From Acetobacteraceae bacterium (lineage in GTDB: Bacteria; Pseudomonadota; Alphaproteobacteria; Acetobacterales; Acetobacteraceae): 13,284 nt of DNA. The stretch lies in NCBI GenBank assembly GCA_025356735.1, contig JANXRT010000133.1, forward strand, positions 1 to 13,284, given 5' to 3'. The notes beneath the pieces were generated by a model. The model searched no databases, was not told the DNA's origin, and worked only from the letters and a program-made list of their open reading frames with translations. A program made the translations under genes and the position numbers. Every line of letters begins with the position of its first letter. Within the stretch, counting starts at the first letter, position 1. Shown piece by piece: positions 7,253 to 13,284 of this stretch.

Positions 7253-8572
7253 ATGGCCTGGAACAATGGCGGCCCCAATCCCTGGGGTTCTTCAGGCGAC
7301 TCGTCCGGCGGCTCGGGCGACGGCAAGCAGTCGGGCGGCCCGTGGGGCCCCAGTGGCAACCAAGGGGGCGGCAACCAGGGCGGCGGTAATCGCGGGCCGG
7401 GCGGCCCCGGTGGACGAGGCCCGGTGCCACCCGATATCGACCAGCTGATCGCCCGCGCCCAGGCCTATATTCGCGGGCTGCTGCCCGGGGGTTCCGGCGG
7501 ACGGCCTGGCCTGCCCGGCGGCGGCTTCCGCCCCGGCGGCTTCACCATGGGCGGGCGCGGGCTGGCGCTGCTCGGCGCCGCGGTGGTGGCGCTGTGGCTG
7601 GCCAGCGGGCTGTACCGCGTGCAGCCGGACGAGCAGGGCGTGGTGCTGCGCTTCGGCGCCTTCAACCGCATCGACCTGCCGGGCCTCAACTACCACTGGC
7701 CGTGGCCGGTCGAGCACGTGCTGCGGCCCGCGGTGACCCGCATCAACCGCACCGAAATCGGCTATCGCTCCGGCACCGGCGACACCGTGGTGCAGCGCGG
7801 CCGCGACACCAGCGGCCAGGACGTGCTGGCCGAGAGCCTGATGCTGACCGGCGACGAGAACATCATCGACATTGATGTTGCGGTGTTCTGGCGCATCAGC
7901 GACGCCTCGGCCTACCTGTTCAACACCCGCAACCCCGACGTCACGGTGAAGTCGGTGGCCGAGAGCGCGATGCGTCAGGTGATCGGGCGCACCCCGATCC
8001 AGCCAGCGCTGACCGAGCTTCGCGCCAGCATCGAGACTGACGTGCTGAAGGAGACCCAAGCGGTGCTGAACCAGTACAAGGCCGGCATCGAGATCACCCA
8101 GGTCCAGCTGCAGAAGGTCGATCCGCCGGCTGCCGTGGTCGAGAGCTTCCGTGACGTGCAGCGCGCTAACACCGATGCTGAGCGGATGAGGAACGAGGCG
8201 CAGGCCTATCAGAACGACATCGTGCCAAGGGCACGCGGCGAGGCCGCGCGCATCACCGCCGAGGGCGAGGGCGCGCGCCAGGCCTCGGTCGCCGAGGCCA
8301 CCGGCCAGACCCAGCGTTTCCTGTCGGTGCTGTCGGCCTATCAGCAGGCGCGCGAGGTAACGATGCAGCGCATGTATTTGGAGACCATGCAGGCGATCGT
8401 CGGCCGGTCGCCCACCACGGTGATCGATCCGCGGTTCCAGGGGTTGATGCCTTTCTTGCCGATGGACGGAACGCGCGCGCCGAGTTCGGCTGCGATGCCC
8501 CAGCCTTCGACCTCGGTGCCGCCTTCGCTGCTGGCGCCGCGACCCACCGCTGCGCCCGGAGCAAACCGATGA
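7253..8572 (+). CDS. hflK: HflK, SPFH-family regulator of the FtsH protease
   Basis: With HflC it forms the inner-membrane SPFH cage around FtsH that controls degradation of membrane proteins. I chose the ATG at 7253, giving 439 residues that begin MAWNNGGPNPWG as in typical HflK. GGAG at 7237-7240 lies 12 bases upstream. The frame is open further up, and the ATG at 7235 is an alternative. Layout: a Gly/Pro/Asn-rich cytoplasmic N-terminus (1-100) with a short tandem repeat, one membrane helix (about 103-121, LALLGAAVVALWLASGL), then the SPFH domain starting YRVQPDEQGVVLRFGAF. A helical, charged region (about 300-385, with ARGEAARITAEGEGARQASV) and a Pro/Ser/Ala-rich tail follow. It overlaps hflC by ATGA, so translation is coupled. 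Confidence 0.95.
   Translation: MAWNNGGPNPWGSSGDSSGGSGDGKQSGGPWGPSGNQGGGNQGGGNRGPGGPGGRGPVPPDIDQLIARAQAYIRGLLPGGSGGRPGLPGGGFRPGGFTMGGRGLALLGAAVVALWLASGLYRVQPDEQGVVLRFGAFNRIDLPGLNYHWPWPVEHVLRPAVTRINRTEIGYRSGTGDTVVQRGRDTSGQDVLAESLMLTGDENIIDIDVAVFWRISDASAYLFNTRNPDVTVKSVAESAMRQVIGRTPIQPALTELRASIETDVLKETQAVLNQYKAGIEITQVQLQKVDPPAAVVESFRDVQRANTDAERMRNEAQAYQNDIVPRARGEAARITAEGEGARQASVAEATGQTQRFLSVLSAYQQAREVTMQRMYLETMQAIVGRSPTTVIDPRFQGLMPFLPMDGTRAPSSAAMPQPSTSVPPSLLAPRPTAAPGANR
7355..7399 (+). repeat. Three tandem 15-base units coding GNQGG in HflK
   Basis: Three in-frame units code GNQGG, GNQGG and GNRGP in the disordered N-terminal tail of HflK. The first two units differ at two third-codon positions and the third is more diverged. 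Such short repeats change length readily by slippage without breaking the frame. Confidence 0.75.
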
Positions 8573-9447
8573 ACCGCCCCCTGACCGCCGCCTGCGCGGC
8601 GCTGGTCATCGTCGTGGTGCTGGCGCTCGCCTCGCTGTTCACGGTCGAACAGACCGAGCAGGTGCTGATCACCCAGTTCGGCCGGCCCGTGAAGGTCATT
8701 CCCGAACCCGGGCTGCACGCCAAGCTGCCCTTCGTGCAGACCGTCATCAGCTTCGATCGGCGGCTGCTCAACCAGGAGCTGCAGGGCGAGGAGGTCATCC
8801 TCGGTGACCAGCGCCGGCTGATCGTGGACAGCTTCACGCTGTTCCGCATCACCGACCCGCTGCGCTACTACCAGGCGGTCGGCCCGGCCGAGAACGGCAT
8901 CCGCGGACGGCTGAATTCTATCGTTTCCTCCAGTCTGCGCCGCGTGCTCGGCAACCACACGCTGCTGGACGTGCTGTCGAAGGATCGCACCAACATCATG
9001 GCGGCGATTCGCGGCCAGGTGAACACCGAGATGGCCGGGTTCGGCGTGTCGATCGAGGATGTCCGCATCCGCCGCGCCGATCTACCGGAGGAGAACACGC
9101 AGGCGATCCTGAGCCGCATGCAGTCCGAGCGCGAGCGGATCGCCAAGCAGCTGCGCGCCGAGGGCGCCGAGGCGTCGCAGCGCATCCGGGCCGATGCTGA
9201 GCGCGATCGGACGGTGCTGCTGGCTGAGGCCGGCGCCACCGCCGACAAGCTGCGCGGCCAGGGCGAGGGCGATGCCAGCCGGCTGTATGCCGCCGCCTAC
9301 CAGCAGGATTCCGGATTTTTCGCGGCGTGGCGGACGCTGCTGGCCTATCGCGAGGCGTTCGGTGCCGGCAATGCACGGCTGGTGCTGACGCCCGATAACG
9401 ATTTCTTGCGCTACCTGCAGGCAGCGCCCGTTCCGGCCCCGCGTTGA
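8569..9447 (+). CDS. hflC: HflC, SPFH-family partner of HflK
   Basis: The 292-residue product is the second subunit of the HflKC membrane complex that binds and restrains FtsH. It has an N-terminal membrane helix (about residues 6-24, TAACAALVIVVVLALASLF), then the SPFH domain beginning VEQTEQVLITQFGRPVKV. IEDVRIRRADLPEENTQAILSRMQSERERIAKQLRAEGAE is the family's conserved helix, and the C-terminus is YLQAAPVPAPR. Length matches family members of about 290-330 residues. The start ATG at 8569 shares ATGA with the hflK stop and has GGAG at 8558-8561, 7 bases away. degP follows after 70 bases, an order common in alphaproteobacteria. Confidence 0.96.
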   Translation: MNRPLTAACAALVIVVVLALASLFTVEQTEQVLITQFGRPVKVIPEPGLHAKLPFVQTVISFDRRLLNQELQGEEVILGDQRRLIVDSFTLFRITDPLRYYQAVGPAENGIRGRLNSIVSSSLRRVLGNHTLLDVLSKDRTNIMAAIRGQVNTEMAGFGVSIEDVRIRRADLPEENTQAILSRMQSERERIAKQLRAEGAEASQRIRADAERDRTVLLAEAGATADKLRGQGEGDASRLYAAAYQQDSGFFAAWRTLLAYREAFGAGNARLVLTPDNDFLRYLQAAPVPAPR

Positions 9448-9467
9448 AGTGCCATATGGTTTGAATT

Positions 9468-9482
9468 GCCGTATGCAACGGC
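9468..9482 (+). other. Small hairpin in the hflC-degP gap
   Basis: GCCGT (9468-9472) and ACGGC (9478-9482) form a perfect 5-bp stem around ATGCA. No T-run follows, so it is not an intrinsic terminator. It could slow a ribosome or an exonuclease between hflC and degP. A CATATG palindrome lies just upstream at 9453-9458. No function can be assigned. Confidence 0.3.
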
Positions 9483-9517
9483 GGTCATGCCTCCATCCTG
9501 CTCGGGAACCAGCCTCC

Positions 9518-11050
9518 ATGCGTCTCGTAAGACAGTGCCTACCGGCTGCCGCCCTCGCCCTGTTGCTGGCGGGCACCTCGCTCGCCACGCCGGCGGCGGC
9601 GCGCGGCGCCCCCGACAGCTTCGCCGACCTCGCGGCCACGCTGTCGCCGGCGGTGGTCAACATCTCCTCGTCGTCGAGCGCGCAGGCGCGGGCCGACCGG
9701 CCGGGCCCCGAGGTTCCGCTGTTTCCGCCGGGCTCGCCGTTCGAGCAGTTCTTCAAGGACTTCCTGGAACGCAACCGGCCGCCTGGCGCGCATCCTGGGC
9801 CGGGCGGCCCCTCGGCGCCGGCACCCGACCGCAAAACGCAAAGCCTGGGATCGGGCTTCATCGTCGATCCGTCCGGGTTGATCGTGACCAACAACCACGT
9901 TATCGACGGCGCCGACGAGATCACCGTGACGCTCGCCGACAACACCACGCTCAAGGCGACGCTGGTCGGCAAGGATGAGCGGGTCGATGTGGCGCTGCTC
10001 AAGGTGGTGTCGGAGAAGCCGCTGGCGGCGGTCAAGTTCGGCGACAGCGACGCCGAGCGGGTTGGCGACTGGGTGCTGGCGATCGGCAACCCGTTCGGCC
10101 TCGGCGGCACCGTGACCGCCGGCATCGTCTCGGCGCGCGGGCGCGACATCCGGTCCGGCCCCTATGACGACTTCCTGCAGACCGACGCCGCGATCAACCG
10201 CGGCAACTCGGGTGGGCCGCTGTTCAACATGAACGGCGACGTGATCGGCATCAACACGGCGATCTACTCGCCGTCCGGCGGTTCGATCGGCATCGGCTTC
10301 TCCATTCCATCCAACATGGCGAAGAACGTGGTGGCGCAATTGCGCGACTTCGGCCGCGCCCGGCGCGGCTGGCTCGGCGTGCGCATCCAGCAGGTGACGC
10401 CTGACATCTCGGAGAGCGTCGGGCTGAAGGAGACCAACGGCGCCATGGTCGCTGGCGTGAATGATGGCGGACCGGCGGATGCGGCCAGGATCCGCAACGG
10501 CGACATCATCCTGCGGTTCAACGGCCAGGAGGTGAAGGAGATGCGCATCCTGCCGCGGCTGGTGGCGGAGACGAAGATCGGCGACGCGGTGCCGGTGGTG
10601 CTGTGGCGCGATGGCCATGAAGTGACGGTACAGGCCAAGGTCGGCGAGCTGCCGGACGAGCAGAAGCAGGCCAGCGCGGCGCCGGTTGCGAAGCCCGATG
10701 TCGCCAAGCCGACTGGGCTCGCCAGCCTGGGGTTGCAGCTTGCCCCGCTCACCGCCGAGAACCGTGACAAGTTCCAGCTCGGTCCTGACCAGAAAGGCGT
10801 GGTCATCGTCGAGGTCGCCGACAACAGCTCGGCCGCCGAGCGTGGCATCAAGCCCGGCGACGTCATCGTCGAGGTCCAGCAGGAGGCGGTTAACAGCCCC
10901 GGTGACATCACCAGCCGGGTCGAGGCAGTGCGCAAGCAGGGCCGCAGGTCCGTGCTCGTGCTGGTCCAGAGCGGCGATGGCTTGCGCTGGGTGCCGCTGA
11001 CCCTGGCGCCGGGCGACAAGCCTGGCGACAAGAAGGTGCAGCCGGGCTAG
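9518..11050 (+). CDS. degP: DegP/HtrA-type periplasmic serine protease with two PDZ domains
   Basis: This is a periplasmic Do-family protease and chaperone that removes misfolded envelope proteins. I chose the ATG at 9518, giving 510 residues and a proper signal peptide (RLVRQ, LPAAALALLLAG, likely cleavage after AAA or AAARG near residue 28). The frame is open to 9449, but those residues do not look like a leader. The trypsin-like triad is intact: His127 in TNNHVIDGAD, Asp157 in DVALLKV, Ser231 in GNSGGPLFN. A Pro/Gly-rich loop at about 85-105 replaces the longer LA loop of E. coli DegP. PDZ1 spans about 284-375 (RGWLGVRIQQVT) and PDZ2 about 403-495 (RGIKPGDVIVEV), so it could equally be called MucD or DegQ. 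Its TAG lies in the CTAG shared with the truA stop. A weak ribosome site GGGA is at 9504-9507. Confidence 0.95.
   Translation: MRLVRQCLPAAALALLLAGTSLATPAAARGAPDSFADLAATLSPAVVNISSSSSAQARADRPGPEVPLFPPGSPFEQFFKDFLERNRPPGAHPGPGGPSAPAPDRKTQSLGSGFIVDPSGLIVTNNHVIDGADEITVTLADNTTLKATLVGKDERVDVALLKVVSEKPLAAVKFGDSDAERVGDWVLAIGNPFGLGGTVTAGIVSARGRDIRSGPYDDFLQTDAAINRGNSGGPLFNMNGDVIGINTAIYSPSGGSIGIGFSIPSNMAKNVVAQLRDFGRARRGWLGVRIQQVTPDISESVGLKETNGAMVAGVNDGGPADAARIRNGDIILRFNGQEVKEMRILPRLVAETKIGDAVPVVLWRDGHEVTVQAKVGELPDEQKQASAAPVAKPDVAKPTGLASLGLQLAPLTAENRDKFQLGPDQKGVVIVEVADNSSAAERGIKPGDVIVEVQQEAVNSPGDITSRVEAVRKQGRRSVLVLVQSGDGLRWVPLTLAPGDKPGDKKVQPG
11047..11050. other. CTAG palindrome used as stop codon by two convergent genes
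   Basis: Read on the plus strand, TAG at 11048-11050 ends degP. Read on the minus strand, TAG at 11049-11047 ends truA. The four-base palindrome CTAG thus serves both genes and leaves no intergenic DNA. Any terminator must lie inside the opposite gene, so the two mRNAs probably overlap at their 3' ends. Confidence 0.9.
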
Positions 11051-11841
11051 GCGATATCTGGCTTGGTGGCGAACGGGTCAATTTCGTACTCGACGCGGAT
11101 TAACGTCAGGCCCTCGGGCGGTGCCGTCGGGCCGCCGGCCTGGCGGGCGCGCGCGGCCAGTGCCTGGGCGATCCGGGCAATCGGCCATTTGTTCTCGCCG
11201 ACCAGCTTCAGCGATCCGACGATGTTGCGGACCTGGTGGTGAAGGAAGCTCCGGGCCTCGACGGTGATCTCGATGAGATCGCCATGCTGTTGCAGGCCGA
11301 GGCGGTCGAGTGTGCGGATAGGGCTCTTCGCCTGGCACGAGGTGGCGCGGAACGTCGAGAAGTCGTGGGTGCCGAGCAACGCCGCCGCGGCCTCGCGCAT
11401 CGCCGCGGCATCGAGTGGCGGCCGGACATGCCAGGCGCGGTCGAGCAGCAGGGTCGGACGGGCGCGGCGGTTGAGGATGCGGTAGCGGTAGGCGCGGCTG
11501 ATCGCCGAAAAGCGTGGGCTCCAGCCGGGTGGGGCGGGCACGGCCTGAAGCACCACGACCGGGTGCGGCTTCATATGGAAGTTCAGCCCTTCCCGAAGCG
11601 TGTCCGGGGTGAAGTGGCTGGGCAGCCCGACCCACGCGGCCTGGGCCTCGGCGTGAACCCCGGAGTCTGTGCGGCCGGCGGCGATGCTGGCCACCGCCAC
11701 GCCGCCGTTCAGCTGGGCGCAGGCGGCCTCCAGCACCGACTGCACCGATCGACCGTCGGCATCGCTCTCGTTGCGTTGCGCCTGCCATCCAATGAACGGC
11801 GTGCCGTCATATTCAAGCCGCAGGGCCCAGCCCTCGTTCAT
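11047..11841 (-). CDS. truA: tRNA pseudouridine(38-40) synthase TruA
   Basis: The enzyme converts uridines 38, 39 and 40 in the anticodon stem-loop of many tRNAs to pseudouridine. The 264-residue product opens with LRLEYDGTPFIGWQAQRN, the usual TruA start. It carries the catalytic Asp59 in AAGRTDSGVHA (54-64). Other family parts are FHMKPHPV, FSAISRAYRYRILNR, HDFSTFRAT and FLHHQVRNIVGSLKLVGENKW. Length is normal. Its ATG overlaps the fmt stop as ATGA (11838-11841). There is no good ribosome site of its own, so translation is probably coupled to fmt. Its stop overlaps that of degP on the other strand. It is the last gene of def-fmt-truA. Confidence 0.97.
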   Translation of the reverse strand: MNEGWALRLEYDGTPFIGWQAQRNESDADGRSVQSVLEAACAQLNGGVAVASIAAGRTDSGVHAEAQAAWVGLPSHFTPDTLREGLNFHMKPHPVVVLQAVPAPPGWSPRFSAISRAYRYRILNRRARPTLLLDRAWHVRPPLDAAAMREAAAALLGTHDFSTFRATSCQAKSPIRTLDRLGLQQHGDLIEITVEARSFLHHQVRNIVGSLKLVGENKWPIARIAQALAARARQAGGPTAPPEGLTLIRVEYEIDPFATKPDIA

Positions 11842-12743
11842 CCGAGCACTGTGGCAATGGGCACTTTCCTGCCGCGCAGCACCGCGTCAGTCGGCATCGC
11901 CTGCCGGCCGGGTAGCTGGATGCGGGTCAGGCGGATCGCACCCTGGCCACACGCGATGGTGAGGTTGGCGTCGAGCACGGTTCCGGGCCGGCCGTGGCCA
12001 TCCGCCGGTATCGCCGCCAGGACCTTCAGGGGCAAGCCGTCCAGCATCGTGGTGGTGCCGGGCCATGGGTCGAACGCGCGGATTTGCCGGTCTATCTCGG
12101 CCGCAGTCCGGGTCCAGTTGATCACGCTGTCGGCGCGCGCGAGTTTTGGCGCGTAGCTGGTGCCCTTGGCCGGTTGGGGCACCGGCACCGGGTTTTCCGC
12201 CAGCGCGCGCAGCACCAGCCGGGCGCCCAGCGTGCCGAGCGTCTCCAGCAGGTCGGCGGTCGTGGTCGTGGCGCCGATCGGAACCGCGGCGCTCAGCAGC
12301 ATCGGCCCGGTATCGAGCCCGGCCTCCATCTGCATGATGGTGACGCCGGTCTGCGCGTCGCCGGCGAGGATCGCCGCCTGGACCGGCCCGGCGCCGCGCC
12401 AGGCCGGCAGCAGGCTGGCATGGATGTTGAGGCAGCCGCGCGCCGGGGCGTCCAGCATCGCCTGGGGCAGGATCAGCCCGTAGGCCGCAACCACCGCTGC
12501 ATCCAGCGCCATTGCCGCGAAATCGCGCGGAACCGCGGGATCGCGGCGCAGGGTTTTCGGGGTGATCACCGGGATGCCGAGCCGGTCGGCGCATTCATGG
12601 ACCGGCGACCGCTGGAGCCGATGCCCGCGGCCGGCCGGGCGCGGCGGCTGGCTGTAGACCGCAGCAATGTCATGGCCGGCCTCATGCAGCGCCCGCAATG
12701 CCGGCACGGCAAACTCCGGCGTGCCCATGAAGGCGAGCCGCAT
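11838..12743 (-). CDS. fmt: Methionyl-tRNA formyltransferase Fmt
   Basis: The enzyme formylates Met-tRNA(fMet) from 10-formyl-tetrahydrofolate so that it can serve in initiation. The 301-residue product starts MRLAFMGTPEFAVPALRAL. It has the catalytic set Asn106 and His108 in CLNIHASLLPAWRGAGP, and Asp144 in AGLDTGPML. The loop YSQPPRPAGRGHRLQRSPV (30-48) contacts the tRNA acceptor end in the E. coli enzyme. A smaller C-terminal domain (from about 200) follows. Length is slightly below the usual 310-315. It starts 5 bases after the def stop and overlaps truA by ATGA, so def-fmt-truA reads as one tightly packed operon. Confidence 0.97.
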   Translation of the reverse strand: MRLAFMGTPEFAVPALRALHEAGHDIAAVYSQPPRPAGRGHRLQRSPVHECADRLGIPVITPKTLRRDPAVPRDFAAMALDAAVVAAYGLILPQAMLDAPARGCLNIHASLLPAWRGAGPVQAAILAGDAQTGVTIMQMEAGLDTGPMLLSAAVPIGATTTTADLLETLGTLGARLVLRALAENPVPVPQPAKGTSYAPKLARADSVINWTRTAAEIDRQIRAFDPWPGTTTMLDGLPLKVLAAIPADGHGRPGTVLDANLTIACGQGAIRLTRIQLPGRQAMPTDAVLRGRKVPIATVLG

Positions 12744-12748
12744 GGCTT

Positions 12749-13284
12749 CTACCCCGCGGCGTCGTCCCGGCGCTGGCGCATTTCCTTGGCCAGCCGGCGC
12801 AGGATCATGTTGCGTTTCAACGCGGACACATGATCGACGAACAGGATGCCGTCGAGGTGGTCCAGCTCGTGCTGCAGGCAGGCCGCGAGCAGCCCATCGC
12901 CCTCGATCTCCCGCCGCGTGCCGGCCTGGTCGAGATAGCGCACCTTGACCCAGGCCGGCCGGGTGACGTCTGCATACTGGTTGGGTAGCGACAGGCAGCC
13001 CTCTTCGCGCGTTGCCATGGTGTCGCTGGCTGCGACGATCTCCGGATTGACCAGCACAACCGGCGCCGGCTTGTCGTCGGTCATCAGGTCGATCACCGCC
13101 AGGCGCAGCCCGATGCTGACCTGGGGCGCCGCCAGCCCGATGCCGGGCGCCTCGTACATGGCGGCGAACATGCGCGGAATGAGATCTCGAAGTAGCACGT
13201 CGTCGGCGGAAGTCACGGCTTTTGCCCGCGCCTTAAGCATGGCGTTGGGCGCGATCAGGATCGGCAGGAGGGAGAGGTCAAGAC
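12749..13284 (-). CDS. def: Peptide deformylase Def (5' end beyond the window)
   Basis: The metalloenzyme removes the formyl group from the N-terminal methionine of new proteins. All three family motifs are present: GIGLAAPQ (13144-13121), EEGCLSLP (13006-12983) with the metal-binding Cys, and QHELDHLDG (12874-12848) with two metal-binding His and the catalytic Glu. The first in-frame ATG is at 13240, but the frame stays open to the edge and reads LDLSLLPILIAPNAMLKARAKAV. That is the normal N-terminus of deformylases (LLPIL.APDPRLK..A), so the ATG at 13240 codes an internal Met. No ATG, GTG or TTG lies in frame between it and the edge, so the true start is outside the window. It is the first visible gene of def-fmt-truA. 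At least 178 residues are present. Confidence 0.95.
   Translation of the reverse strand, partial: LDLSLLPILIAPNAMLKARAKAVTSADDVLLRDLIPRMFAAMYEAPGIGLAAPQVSIGLRLAVIDLMTDDKPAPVVLVNPEIVAASDTMATREEGCLSLPNQYADVTRPAWVKVRYLDQAGTRREIEGDGLLAACLQHELDHLDGILFVDHVSALKRNMILRRLAKEMRQRRDDAAG

Noticed and set aside
9449..9517. Extended N-terminus for the DegP-like protease
   Set aside because: The upstream residues contain no leader, whereas the ATG at 9518 begins a textbook signal peptide.
9504..9531. EcfG-like promoter GGAAC-N16-CGTA before degP
   Set aside because: The start codon at 9518 lies between the two boxes, so transcription would begin inside the gene; the -10 box is also imperfect.

Overview
The window looks like the chromosome of a high-GC alphaproteobacterium, most probably of the Acetobacterales/Rhodospirillales (inference). 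The reasons are a strongly GC-biased third codon position, a permuted two-piece tmRNA gene with an alphaproteobacterial-type tag (ANDN...AVAA), the hflK-hflC-degP and def-fmt-truA clusters, and ThyX as thymidylate synthase. Eleven protein genes, one structured RNA gene and several decayed remnants can be supported. Most of the window is housekeeping.

Left part (1-2937). Positions 192-368 hold what looks like the C-terminal stub of a Fic-family protein. Next comes a short damaged copy of part of the tmRNA coding region (379-419), then a secreted TPR protein gene on the minus strand (437-2026). About 110 bases beyond it lies the intact ssrA gene (about 2140-2428, minus strand), permuted with the acceptor piece first and the coding piece second. 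The ssrA fragment and the intact gene therefore form direct repeats around the TPR gene, as expected of an old insertion or island scar at ssrA. An AT-richer stretch (about 2463-2820) and a pair of GC hairpins lead up to thyX.

Middle (2938-7054). thyX and a ribokinase-like PfkB sugar kinase lie close together on the plus strand. They are followed by a secreted SxxK serine hydrolase related to class A beta-lactamases but without a recognisable Glu166 motif. Converging on it is the Mrp/ApbC Fe-S cluster carrier ATPase on the minus strand.

Right part (7055-13284). Divergent from mrp is hflK-hflC-degP on the plus strand, a membrane and periplasmic protein quality-control cluster: the SPFH complex that controls FtsH, plus an HtrA protease with two PDZ domains. 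Meeting it tail to tail is def-fmt-truA on the minus strand (peptide deformylase, Met-tRNA formyltransferase, tRNA pseudouridine synthase), which handles initiator formylation and deformylation and tRNA modification. degP and truA end on the same CTAG tetranucleotide. The 5' end of def runs off the right edge.

A theme links ssrA (ribosome rescue, with a tag that targets proteins for proteolysis), HflKC/FtsH and DegP (proteolysis) and Def/Fmt/TruA (translation), but this is probably ordinary neighbourhood rather than a new system. The least expected structure is the split-repeat relation between ssrA and its fragment, with a cargo gene between them.
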